Shown in pieces: positions 16,634 through 25,094 of a stretch of DNA of 64,000 bases. This DNA comes from Clostridium sp. DL-VIII. GTDB lineage: Bacteria; Bacillota; Clostridia; Clostridiales; Clostridiaceae. The translations under genes and the position numbers were made by a program. Below the pieces are notes generated by a model. That model was not told the origin of the DNA. It searched no databases and saw nothing but the letters and a program-made list of their open reading frames with translations. The DNA is taken from positions 4,103,779-4,167,778 of the forward strand of contig NZ_CM001240.1 in NCBI RefSeq assembly GCF_000230835.1, written 5' to 3'. Position 1 is the first letter of the stretch. Every line of letters begins with the position of its first letter.

Positions 16634-17084
16634 TTATATCCATATAAACACATAAAAATCATAAGGCAAACCCAATAATACTACATACTTACCATCTTTT
16701 GAGAATGTTCCAAAGCACCAATCACCAGATAAGTATTCATAATGAAATTGACAGGATATTTGTCCAGTTTTTTCTTGGACTTTAATAATTAATTCATCAT
16801 TATCCATTAATAGCTCTTCACCTTTAGGGCTGTGTAAAATTGCTCTCCTCCAAAGAGTCCATAAATAGTATATGCTTTATCTATATATGATAATATATTT
16901 TGCTCTTGTCAAATAATTCTCCACCCTCTGGAATACTATTATCATTAACTACAATCTCACCTGAAGAAAGATCAATAATATGAATACCCTCATATTAAAT
17001 AAGTGCTATTTCATTGTCTAAAGGTAGAGAAAACCCAATAAACCGTTCTGCGATATATTTAGGTAACCTTACTGCTTCCCACAT
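16634..17084 (-). pseudogene. disrupted hypothetical gene
   Basis: AGGTTAATAT and ATG open MWEAVRLPKYIAERFIGFSL; an in-frame TAA after EIALI and a later frameshift break it. The last frame contains EELLMDNDELIIKVQEKTGQ and ends YEYLSGDWCFGTFSKDGKYV then LLGLPYDFYVFIWI. No family recognised; about 150 residues when intact. It keeps its T module, so it decayed in place as a cassette. Covers most of the 16295-17197 gap. Confidence 0.55.
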
Positions 17085-17197
17085 ATATTAACCTCCAATG
17101 GATACTTGTGCCATAATCTATTTACCTTAATTAGGTCGTTATTAGTTACAAGTTTGTAGCAACTACAAAACTGTAATTGATGTAAATTGTAAGAAAT

Positions 17198-17638
17198 TTA
17201 TGTATAACTATTAAATATATAATCTTGAACCTTTTCAATTAATTTGGGTTGAATGAGCGGATATGTCCATTCTGTAGGAAGACCATCAAACATACAAATA
17301 TTTTCTATTTCTGATATTGGTAATTTTTTAAAAGTCTTAATATCTGCATAATATAACATTCCATAACTTTCTTCACCAGTACTATTTACTCTAGTTTTTC
17401 CAATAACAGAATATACACAAACAGGTCTCATCTCATATTCATATGCGCCTGTTTCTTCAAATAATTCCCTTTTAGCAGTGTCTATAATTCTTTCATTATC
17501 TTCTCTGTGACCACCAGGAACCTCGTATGTATTACGTTCTTTATGTTTACAAAAAACCCACTTATCATTGTGTTTTGCAACAATTACAGCAAACTTTAGC
17601 AAACTATCTTCAACACTTTTGTAAAAATTCACTTTCAT
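17198..17638 (-). CDS. Nudix hydrolase
   Basis: 146 aa. A complete Nudix box, G-x5-E-x7-RELFEETGA, occupies about residues 43-65 (GGHREDNERI... to EETG). It would hydrolyse a nucleoside-diphosphate-linked substrate with Mg; specificity unknown. Cytosolic. The ribosome site region reads GGGGGGAATTAT before ATG. The DNA upstream is a weakly recognisable P block. Confidence 0.88.
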   Translation of the reverse strand: MKVNFYKSVEDSLLKFAVIVAKHNDKWVFCKHKERNTYEVPGGHREDNERIIDTAKRELFEETGAYEYEMRPVCVYSVIGKTRVNSTGEESYGMLYYADIKTFKKLPISEIENICMFDGLPTEWTYPLIQPKLIEKVQDYIFNSYT

Positions 17639-17754
17639 AATATAATTCCCCCCAATTGCTTCATCATACTACAATACTATAGTAAATACAAAATCTTATT
17701 GCTATACATTTTAAGAAAATTGCACATTGCAATCTATTTCTAAATTATAATTCA

Positions 17755-18063
17755 TTATTTAATTTGTTCTAATTTAAAAACTACTGGTCTAATTCCATCT
17801 GTGCAACATATTATTTTGATTTTTGAATTCTTATACCACGTATTATCTATATCTTTACCTCCTGCCAAAACATTAACTGAAGAATAAATATCTTGCCAAG
17901 CATAAGGACAAAAACCGTTTGGCATTTTTGCTCCACCTTCATAAATAAATTCATTATCAATCTCTAATTCAGGACAAGCACCAGTGGAACCCCCTTCTAT
18001 CAAATATTCATCTGCATAATCTCGGTAAAATTCTTTTTTCAGCACAGTAATTTTTACCCTCAT
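17755..18063 (-). CDS. TIGR04076 family protein
   Basis: 102 aa. Matches the family pattern: an N-terminal VKITVLKKEF, a CPELEIDNEF strand, KMPNGFCPYAWQDIY, and a C-terminal CCTDGIRPVVFKLE. Conserved Cys residues in the CPEL and CTDG motifs may bind metal, which is inference. Function unknown. AGGTTTAGATG-type start (GGAGGTTTAG). P module upstream within a complete element A. Confidence 0.8.
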   Translation of the reverse strand: MRVKITVLKKEFYRDYADEYLIEGGSTGACPELEIDNEFIYEGGAKMPNGFCPYAWQDIYSSVNVLAGGKDIDNTWYKNSKIKIICCTDGIRPVVFKLEQIK

Positions 18064-18117
18064 CTAAACCTCCATTATTACTATCAAATTCTTATTTATT
18101 ATTAATCATATTTTGCC

Positions 18118-18326
18118 ATTCTACGTTAATCATAGCATATTTAGAAAAGATAGTATTATTAAATTTTTAAAGAACATTTCTTAATTTAAAATACACTTTC
18201 TACATTAGGTGCAGCTTCACCGAGTATTAGAATTGCATATTAAAAAATTGCAAATTTAATTTCTTGAATAATACGATTTTACAATTTGCTATTTATTTTC
18301 ATTCGTTCATGATATACGAATGTTAT
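18118..18326 (-). repeat. element A, complete (P + spacer + T)
   Basis: P block 18118-18212 (minus strand AATATGCTATGATTAA -10 region), spacer with CTACAT and TATTAGAATTGCATAT, then T hairpin 18241-18285 and tail to the stop codon at 18323. Promoter for 17755 and terminator for 18323. Confidence 0.85.
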
Positions 18327-18646
18327 GAATTATCTTTATTCCTATAAATTTTGACTAAAAAATATATATTGTATATTATTCCTATGATTATGGGTATTAA
18401 CGGATAATTATATATTGTATATAATTTATGTAAGCTACCATGTATAACATCAATCTTCAAACTTAAAAGTGAGTATTCGACACTATTTATATTTAGTGTT
18501 TCCGCAATATACTCAGGTTTATAAAGAGCTTGGTTCACATCTCTCATAAAATTTACAGTTGTTAGTATAGTAAAAACTAGAATATATAAATTTCTGCTTA
18601 TAACTCGTAAACTTAATTTGTTATTCATCATTAAACATCCCTTCAT
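18323..18646 (-). CDS. small membrane protein, two TM segments
   Basis: 107 aa by the first ATG; GAAGGGATG before ATGATGAATAAC suggests the real start is residue 6 or 7. Two hydrophobic helices (RNLYILVFTILTTVNFM and PLIPIIIGIIYNIYFLV) flank an extracytoplasmic-looking loop of ~45 residues. No family recognised. Cassette between a complete element A and a P module. Confidence 0.65.
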   Translation of the reverse strand: MKGCLMMNNKLSLRVISRNLYILVFTILTTVNFMRDVNQALYKPEYIAETLNINSVEYSLLSLKIDVIHGSLHKLYTIYNYPLIPIIIGIIYNIYFLVKIYRNKDNS

Positions 18647-18727
18647 AATTCAATAATATAAATTATATTTTATAATTATAAATAATAATCAAAATTAATA
18701 TTTTTCTTTGACTATACTTACCATTAT

Positions 18728-18805
18728 ATACTTATTGTACTACAAATTGTAAATGTAGGATTATTCAATTTTTAAAGAACATCTTTTTAATTTGCTGCGT
18801 GAAAT
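18728..18805 (-). promoter_or_regulatory. element A, P module
   Basis: Minus strand TTCTTTAAAAATTGAATAAT, then TTTACAATTTGTAGTACAAT. Serves 18323. The 170 bases beyond it hold a copy of the orphan GTTCCTCTTTGCAGGAGC hairpin (~18890) but no T module and no gene. Confidence 0.65.
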
Positions 18806-18976
18806 CTACATCTTGAATATTTATTTTAAAATTTGACATACTACTAATGAAATATTTTTTAATAATCGTATTGCAAAAAATAACTAATGAGTTCCTCTTT
18901 GCAGGAGCTTATTTGTGGTTTGCTTCAAACATAGATGTTCAGTTACTTGGTAAAGGCGTGAAATTTATCTTATTCC

Positions 18977-19630
18977 TTAATTTGATTTCTTTATTATAAT
19001 GTTTTGATAGTTAGAAGGTAAATCTAAATAATAACTTTTAATATGCTCAAACTTTTCAATTGTAACTTTATCTCCACCTTCTATTTTTAAAGTAATATAA
19101 TCATCCCCAATATTAAGATGAGGTCCAATATAAGAATCTACTTCAAGTTTTAACCTAAAAGAAAAGGATCTATATCCCATTAGCCTGTCAGCATTTAACA
19201 CATGAACATAATATGGTGCGACAATTGGCGGTTCTGTCAAGAAATTTTTGTAATAGTCATCCACAGACTTTTGAATATCTGGGAGGAGTAGTGAAACAAA
19301 GATATCTTGATATAATTCTTCTATTGACTGTTTTGTTGGGTTAAATATACTGTATGAATTTGATAAATTGTTTTGCGTAGATTTAATCCTTGCTCCATCT
19401 GAACCTATGATATATCCATTAATGGTTGTATCATGTACCATATAACCATCTTGTCCAAAATAATACCATTTTCCATCAATCTCTTTCCAACCTACTGACC
19501 ATGAACTTCCTTCGGTATTCCACCAACCATTTGAATCTTTTTTCCATTCCGCACTTGTCCCTATTGGATTTAATGCCAATACCGAAACCACTAATAATAA
19601 TGAACTTACTATTAATTTTATTATTTTCAT
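18977..19630 (-). CDS. secreted CW-binding-repeat protein with DUF3888-like domain
   Basis: 217 aa. Signal peptide to about residue 27; then KDSNGWWNTEGSSWSVGWKE and IDGKWYYFGQDGYMVHDT, cell-wall/choline-binding repeats that hold proteins on the surface. The C-terminal ~120 residues (LLLPDIQKSVDDYYKNFL... GPHLNIGDDYITLKIEGGD) resemble DUF3888. Its first ~75 residues are nearly the same as those of the protein at 50230, so the two share a duplicated 5' half with swapped C-terminal domains. Function on the cell surface unknown. Confidence 0.75.
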   Translation of the reverse strand: MKIIKLIVSSLLLVVSVLALNPIGTSAEWKKDSNGWWNTEGSSWSVGWKEIDGKWYYFGQDGYMVHDTTINGYIIGSDGARIKSTQNNLSNSYSIFNPTKQSIEELYQDIFVSLLLPDIQKSVDDYYKNFLTEPPIVAPYYVHVLNADRLMGYRSFSFRLKLEVDSYIGPHLNIGDDYITLKIEGGDKVTIEKFEHIKSYYLDLPSNYQNIIIKKSN

Positions 19631-19703
19631 TTTTTATTTACCCTCACTCCATTTTTATTTCTGCACCATTTTTTACTATTACGTTTTATTTTAGAATTGA
19701 GTA

Positions 19704-19775
19704 ATAAAAAATATCGCAATATTGATTTCTCGGAATAATGTGATATCTCAAGCTGCTATTTATTTTTGTATGCAT
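19704..19775 (-). repeat. element A, diverged T module
   Basis: AAAATATCGCAATATTGA pairs loosely with GGAATAATGTGATAT; tail diverged. Lies upstream of the CW-binding gene and downstream of 19843. Confidence 0.55.
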
Positions 19776-19842
19776 AACAGTAATAGCATTCTTTTAGGCA
19801 TTTTACTTCACGTCTCTCATAATTCAAGGCTTCGTATTTCTA

Positions 19843-20460
19843 CTACTTAAAATTATTTATTAACATTTTCTCAATCTTAGTTAATTTTGAAAAAATATAA
19901 ATCTTATCTAATATTTTGAGAATAGGTTTTTCTTTTTTAATATTGCTTAAGTATAAACATCTGGCATCAAATGGGCTAATTGAAACTTCTAACATTACAT
20001 CTGTGATGCCCTCTATTTCTTTATCTATTTGTTTTTGTCTTATAAAATACAAAAATTTTTCTAATGCTTCTTCCTTAACTTCTGTTTCAATAATAGATTT
20101 ATAATATTGTACCGCTCTTGAATCAGTAGTCACCTTAACTTTGTATCTAAGACTTTCATAGGATGTAGTAACTCTCTTTTCCATTTTGTCTAGAATTTCA
20201 TTCAAGTTATCATCCTCTTTGTATTGTGTTAAACTAATACCACTCGATATCATTACATTGATTTCCACCCTCAATTCTATACGGCAATCAAATTCTAAAA
20301 TTAAAGAACCATCTTGTTTCTTCTTAAACAAATCTAAAAAATATTCCATTGCCTCATTTCTATCATAGGTCTGTAATTTAACATCTTCGTATCGCTTAAG
20401 GCCTTGGAAGTCATATACAATCTTATAGTACGGTCTAGATTTTCTTATCATATTTTGCAT
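19843..20460 (-). CDS. hypothetical protein with internal duplication
   Basis: 205 aa, soluble. Two ~60-residue halves align by pattern: YEDVKLQTYDRNEAMEYFLD then LFKKKQDGSL, and YKSIIETEVKEEALEKFLYF then IRQKQIDKEI, each followed by a beta strand ending E(V/I) then S or N. No family recognised; it could be a two-repeat ferredoxin-like fold. GGGGATGCAAAATATG leads into the start. P module upstream at 20585. Confidence 0.6.
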   Translation of the reverse strand: MQNMIRKSRPYYKIVYDFQGLKRYEDVKLQTYDRNEAMEYFLDLFKKKQDGSLILEFDCRIELRVEINVMISSGISLTQYKEDDNLNEILDKMEKRVTTSYESLRYKVKVTTDSRAVQYYKSIIETEVKEEALEKFLYFIRQKQIDKEIEGITDVMLEVSISPFDARCLYLSNIKKEKPILKILDKIYIFSKLTKIEKMLINNFK

Positions 20461-20584
20461 CCCCTATATTAATAATAAGTTTCATTTATTATTTCATAAA
20501 CATTTATTTTCATATAGATTATTATTCAAATTCATCCAATCGCTACAAATTTAGTACTGTACAAGTTAGTTCTATAAAAATATA

Positions 20585-20660
20585 TTTTACCATCATATAT
20601 TAATAATAACATATACTGCAAATGCTACATTATCCACTTTCCAAAGAACATAATTTATAT
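20585..20660 (-). promoter_or_regulatory. element A, P module (diverged)
   Basis: Minus strand TTCTTTGGAAAGTGGATAAT, then GCAGTATATGTTATTATTAA. A 65-codon minus frame over this region is explained by the repeat. The stop of the gene at 20817 follows a fragment of element B's left block (TAACTAATTATAATAAACTT). Confidence 0.55.
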
Positions 20661-20816
20661 TAATTGCTTCGTTAAATACTAAAACTACTACCGATGCTTC
20701 TTTAAATGAATTAATACTTAACTCACCAGTATGAGATTTACTAAAGCTTTGAATATTTATGCTGTTTAAATCCCTTAAATTATAAGGCATTAACTAATTA
20801 TAATAAACTTACAAAG

Positions 20817-21632
20817 TTAAAAATCAAACGCACAAACAACCTCTTCACCTTTCCCTATTACTGGATCTCCTTCAGTAAGCCTTATCATATCATCATTTTC
20901 ATCTTCATCAATAACACTAATTTCATTATTCTTTTCTTTTTTCTTAGGTTTACTTTTATTTCTTACCTTCTTATTATCTAAGGAAGTTACTACATAATCA
21001 GTTGAAGCTTCTTTGCCTTTACAATTTTCCATATTTAATTTTTGAGTTTTTTCATTCTTTGTTTCCGTTTTATCTATATTACAGCTATCTGTAGCTAAGT
21101 TTGCCTTTGTTTCCTGGCAGCTTTTATTATAAGTATTAATGGCATTTTTATTATTTATAATATCATTTTTTATATCAATTACCTTATTATCCTTATGTTT
21201 ATTATCACCTTCAACATTGGCATTATATTCAAAGCTGCTATCTTGCTGTTCTTTTTCATTATCTCCAGCTTGTTCTGCCTTATCATTATTTTGGACTTTT
21301 TCTCTTGGCTTAATATTTTGGTGCTTTGCAAAATTTTTTACTTTATATACTTTATCGTGAGTAAGTTCAACCATTTCTAAATCTATGAAAGTTTTTACAG
21401 CTAATTCTATTTCAGATACTTCTCTATTGAACTCTATCGCCAAAGTCTCTAAAGTATATGGTATATTTCTAGATAAAAATAATTCTCCTTCTAAATTTAC
21501 CTTACCTGCTAAAATTACAAGCCTGGTCCAAACATAATTTATAAGATCTCTTTTTTCCATTCTATCTATTATTTTAAACTTTGTATCTTCATACATATTT
21601 ACATTGAATTTAACACATTTTCTTTCTCTCAT
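20817..21632 (-). CDS. phage replisome organizer N-terminal-domain protein
   Basis: 271 aa from the ATG at 21632 (AGGAGTG upstream; a GTG at 21641 overlaps that site). Residues ~1-110 are the phage_rep_org_N winged domain (KFNVNMYEDTKFKIIDRMEK, YVWTRLVILAGKVN). The remainder is low-complexity, Asn/Lys/Glu-rich, without a DnaC/DnaB partner domain. Normally it loads helicase in phage replication; here no other phage replication gene is near, so it is an orphan, perhaps domesticated. Confidence 0.75.
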   Translation of the reverse strand: MRERKCVKFNVNMYEDTKFKIIDRMEKRDLINYVWTRLVILAGKVNLEGELFLSRNIPYTLETLAIEFNREVSEIELAVKTFIDLEMVELTHDKVYKVKNFAKHQNIKPREKVQNNDKAEQAGDNEKEQQDSSFEYNANVEGDNKHKDNKVIDIKNDIINNKNAINTYNKSCQETKANLATDSCNIDKTETKNEKTQKLNMENCKGKEASTDYVVTSLDNKKVRNKSKPKKKEKNNEISVIDEDENDDMIRLTEGDPVIGKGEEVVCAFDF

Positions 21633-21644
21633 TTTTAACACACT

Positions 21645-21671
21645 CCTATATAAATAAATTATCTATATAGG
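21645..21671. promoter_or_regulatory. inverted repeat before the replisome-organizer gene
   Basis: CCTATATA (21645-21652) and TATATAGG (21664-21671) are perfectly complementary around 11 bases, overlapping the ribosome site. Possible operator or translation-masking hairpin. Confidence 0.4.
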
Positions 21672-21759
21672 ATATATGATCAAAAATGAAAGTTACTAAT
21701 ATAAATCAAAAAATTTTATATGTTTTACCATATAAATTAACTCTTAAAATAATTATTTA

Positions 21760-22707
21760 TCAAACAACTGCTCCATTATCACATTTATTTCCCCACGCAT
21801 CAATTAGATCATCATTTTTATAAATACAAATAATTTCACAATTATTTGCGCATTTTCCACACTCTACACCTCTAGTTTCAAAATTCATTTCTACTATATC
21901 AAAATCAAAATCCTGTTCTTTTCCTGAATTTTTTGCAAGTATTGCTACTCCTAGGGCTCCCATTAAATGTGCATACTTATCAACATAAATTTTTTCACCT
22001 GTTTCTTCTTCAAATGCTTTTATTACTCCGATATTTTTACTAACCCCACCTTGAAATACAATTGGTGATTTTATTCTTTTTCCTTTTCCAACATTATTTA
22101 AATAATTGGTAACAACAGCTCTACATAGTCCAGCTACAATGTCTTCTTTTTTATATCCTATTTGAGCTTTATGCACTAAATCAGATTCAGCAAAAACAGT
22201 GCATCTAGCAGCTATTCTAGTTGGTTTTTTTGATTTTAGTGCAAATTCTCCAAACTGCTCTACCTTAAGTCCAAGCCTTTCTGCTTGGGAGGATAAAAAA
22301 GAGCCTGTTCCTGCTGCACATAAAGTATTCATTGCATAATCAACTACTATCCCATCTTCTATTAAAATAATTTTGGAATCCTGCCCCCCAATTTCAAAAA
22401 TTGTTCTTACATCAGGATAAATAGAAATTGTTCCAATTGCATGTGCTGTAATTTCATTCTTAATAACTTGTGCATTTAAAATCGTTCCTATTAACTTTCT
22501 TGCTGAACCAGTTGTTCCTACCGCTTTGACTTTAATATTTTTTCCTTCAACTTGTTTTTTCAAGTCATGAATTACTTCTTCTACGGCATTAATAGGATCC
22601 CCTTCCGTCCAAATATACTTTTCTGCTATTATTTTATTATTTTCGTTCACTATTACACCTTTTGTAGATATAGAACCTATATCTACTCCTAAATAACATT
22701 TATCCAC
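21760..22707 (-). CDS. acyl-CoA dehydratase activase (BcrA/BadF/HgdC ATPase family)
   Basis: 315 aa. ASKHA ATPase: phosphate-1 motif LGVDIGSISTKGV at the N-terminus, IFEIGGQDSKII as phosphate-2, and CAAGTGSFLSSQAERL carrying the Cys that ligates the intersubunit 4Fe-4S cluster; a second Cys is in RIAARCTVFAESD. A C-terminal extension has a CGKCANNC motif, an additional possible cluster. The enzyme drives ATP-dependent one-electron transfer to a 2-hydroxyacyl-CoA dehydratase. Overlaps the gene upstream by 19 bases. Confidence 0.88.
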   Translation of the reverse strand: MDKCYLGVDIGSISTKGVIVNENNKIIAEKYIWTEGDPINAVEEVIHDLKKQVEGKNIKVKAVGTTGSARKLIGTILNAQVIKNEITAHAIGTISIYPDVRTIFEIGGQDSKIILIEDGIVVDYAMNTLCAAGTGSFLSSQAERLGLKVEQFGEFALKSKKPTRIAARCTVFAESDLVHKAQIGYKKEDIVAGLCRAVVTNYLNNVGKGKRIKSPIVFQGGVSKNIGVIKAFEEETGEKIYVDKYAHLMGALGVAILAKNSGKEQDFDFDIVEMNFETRGVECGKCANNCEIICIYKNDDLIDAWGNKCDNGAVV

Positions 22708-23780
22708 TTTTCTTTCTCCTTTTTCATCATAAGCATGTCATAAAATGCTTCTAATCTTGTTTTTATTCCAGTTTCAGAGGTTTGTGAATCAAAACTAAAA
22801 TACAATACTGGCATTTTATAATCATTACTTATGTTTTGTAATATTGGCATTGCATTAACTTCTGGCGTACAGCCAAATGGTTTTACATGTATGACACCAT
22901 CATATCCTGCTTCTGCCAACTGTTTTGTTCGTGCTACGCTGTCAGTACCATCAGCCCCTATGGCATATTTTAAATATTTGCCAGAAATCTTAATTAATTC
23001 TTTTTCTTTCGGATGATTTTTAAATAAATATGTAACTGTTATAAACCTTTTTACTTCAATTCCTTTTTTAGCTAACTCCTTTTCAACAAAATAAGTGCTA
23101 AATGGTTCCATTGAAGTATATAATTCTCCAACAATACCAACTCTAATTGGATTTTTAGGCTTATTAATTTCTAAATTTCTAAATAATGTATTATATTTTC
23201 CATATATTTTATGTATATCCCTAAAGCTTTTGACCGTTTTTATTTTACTAAAAAAATCTTTTTGTAACCGCTCAAAGCTTCCTTTCACAACTTCAAATCC
23301 TATATTTTCTCTAATATACTCTTCTATTGCATCTATTTTTTCAACAATTTTTAGGGTGAGCATAAAATAATAAGCAAACTTTGAAAAAGAAAGTTTTGTA
23401 TTTAGCTTTGCAAATGTACTATATGCTGAAAAAGGATTTACATGATCAGTATCTAAAATACTTAAAAATTCAAAGTCATAACCTAAATCTCTCAATATTT
23501 GTTCTTGTACTTCTCCATAATAACCAAACCTGCAGCCTCCACCAGCCTGTATTAAAAAATTCGCACCTTTTTCTAATGCTTCTATGTAATTTCCTAGATT
23601 ATACTTAAAAGGAACACAAACAAAATCCGGACTATATTTTGAACCTAACTCTAAAGTTCTTTTGGTTATTGGGGGGGATATTAATATTTTCATATTTAAT
23701 GTATGCTTTATTAAAAATTCTATTGCAATATAATAATTTCCCATATGTGGGAAACTAATTATTCTTTCTTTATTGACCAT
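22689..23780 (-). CDS. CoA-dehydratase activase-associated protein (DUF2229/HgdB-like)
   Basis: 363 aa. Contains PDFVCVPFKYNLGNYIEALE, GANFLIQAGGGCRFGYYGEV and HVKPFGCTPEVNAMPILQ, the cysteine pattern of 2-hydroxyglutaryl-CoA dehydratase D-component/DUF2229 proteins that hold an iron-sulfur cluster. Overlaps the activase downstream (19 bases) and the third gene upstream (11 bases): a tightly coupled operon. It lacks the paired alpha/beta dehydratase arrangement, so an atypical reductase or dehydratase complex is more likely than a standard one. Confidence 0.75.
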   Translation of the reverse strand: MVNKERIISFPHMGNYYIAIEFLIKHTLNMKILISPPITKRTLELGSKYSPDFVCVPFKYNLGNYIEALEKGANFLIQAGGGCRFGYYGEVQEQILRDLGYDFEFLSILDTDHVNPFSAYSTFAKLNTKLSFSKFAYYFMLTLKIVEKIDAIEEYIRENIGFEVVKGSFERLQKDFFSKIKTVKSFRDIHKIYGKYNTLFRNLEINKPKNPIRVGIVGELYTSMEPFSTYFVEKELAKKGIEVKRFITVTYLFKNHPKEKELIKISGKYLKYAIGADGTDSVARTKQLAEAGYDGVIHVKPFGCTPEVNAMPILQNISNDYKMPVLYFSFDSQTSETGIKTRLEAFYDMLMMKKEKEKWINVI

Positions 23781-24720
23781 TTCTTACTTCCTTCCTATTT
23801 TTCTTTTCTCTAATAATATCAATAAAACTTTCTATCCTCGTATGCAATCCTGCTTCTCCCTGCAATTCGTCTAGTATAATATTTGTCATAGGTATTCCTT
23901 TAACTTTTCTAATGCATAACTCATTTACCAGAGAGTCTGGTCCACATGGAAATGTAGAAATAAATATAATTCCATCAATCTTGTTTAAATAATATTCAAT
24001 TGCACCTATTAATTCTTTGTTATATGTCCAATATAGGGTATTTGAAATTGCTTTTGACTTTTGAGATGTTTGTTTCTTATCAGCTACATCTGCGTAAATA
24101 GGTACAACCTCAAAGCTCTCTAAATATTTAACTATTGGATATCCTAAAAATCTATCATATATATTATATGGATGTGAAACTATTAGCATTTTCATTTTGT
24201 CAGTGTTATTTAACAACTGCTCTTGCTCTTTAGATCTCTTCTGCTCATAAAAGTTATAAGCTTTTCTAGCTTTTAAATATGCTCGTAATACAGTTATAGG
24301 ATTTTCTCCTAATATTTTGCCCATTTTCATAAATGCTTTAAGCTCACCTTCATTTTCTTTTACATCTATGTTATAGTCTAAAAATTTTACATTTTTAAAT
24401 GTATTATTTACAATATCGTACATTGCATTAAATTTCGTGCAAACAGCTTCCTTTTTACCAAAGTTAACAATCCTAGGAATTAGTATATAATCAACTTTAT
24501 CAATTAGATAATGTACATGCCCCATATAAATCTTAGCCGAAAGGCAGCTTTCATCTATTGAATTAGTTACACCGTCCTTTAATATCTGTTTATTTGTTTC
24601 AGGACTTATTAAAATTTTACATCTTAATTCCTTAAAAAAAGTTTCCCATAAATTTTTGTATTTATAATATAAAAATGCTCTTGGTATTCCTATTACAATA
24701 TTTTCTTTCACAACACTCAT
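23770..24720 (-). CDS. DUF2229/activase-related protein
   Basis: 316 aa. Opens VIGIPRAFLYYKYKNLWETF and has DESCLSAKIYMGHVHYLID, FISTFPCGPDSLVNELCIRK, the conserved Cys positions of acyl-CoA dehydratase activase-related proteins. First gene of the three-gene operon. It is a distant paralogue of the second gene. Likely forms a complex with it and receives electrons from the activase; substrate unknown. Confidence 0.75.
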   Translation of the reverse strand: MSVVKENIVIGIPRAFLYYKYKNLWETFFKELRCKILISPETNKQILKDGVTNSIDESCLSAKIYMGHVHYLIDKVDYILIPRIVNFGKKEAVCTKFNAMYDIVNNTFKNVKFLDYNIDVKENEGELKAFMKMGKILGENPITVLRAYLKARKAYNFYEQKRSKEQEQLLNNTDKMKMLIVSHPYNIYDRFLGYPIVKYLESFEVVPIYADVADKKQTSQKSKAISNTLYWTYNKELIGAIEYYLNKIDGIIFISTFPCGPDSLVNELCIRKVKGIPMTNIILDELQGEAGLHTRIESFIDIIREKKNRKEVRNGQ

Positions 24721-24816
24721 CCTTTCAACGAATATAACACAATAGTGATTTTAACCAAAAGAAAATAAACTTATTCAAGAATCTGACACCCTAACACTAT
24801 ATACAAAAATAAAGCA

Positions 24817-24972
24817 CTAAAAATTTACTAATATATGAACTACTCCTTCATCATCTTTTTCATAATCTGTGCTTGATTCAAACTCATGATTACGATTTTC
24901 TTCCACATGTTCATTGCTATTGTTATAAATATTTTTATATTTTTCATGATTACCATATCTATCGTATCCCAT
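24817..24972 (-). CDS. 51-aa acidic hypothetical protein
   Basis: Complete small ORF with a textbook ribosome site (TTAGGAGGAATCAAA then ATG). Reads MGYDRYGNHEKYKNIYNNSN, an EEN/DD-rich acidic middle, and ends GVVHILVNF. Highly charged, no membrane segment; Tyr/Asn-rich N-terminus. No family recognised. It lies alone between the activase operon and the flavin oxidase. Confidence 0.6.
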   Translation of the reverse strand: MGYDRYGNHEKYKNIYNNSNEHVEENRNHEFESSTDYEKDDEGVVHILVNF

Positions 24973-25094
24973 TTTGATTCCTCCTAAGTTTGTAATAATA
25001 AAATCTAGCCATTACATATTTATGTGAAGGAAAAGTAGTAATATATTTTGCATTTATTATTAATTAACCAAAAATAAAGAATTATGACCACAAT

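Noticed and set aside
20593..20790. 65-codon minus-strand ORF
   Set aside because: Coincides with a P module and fragments of element B; no ribosome site.
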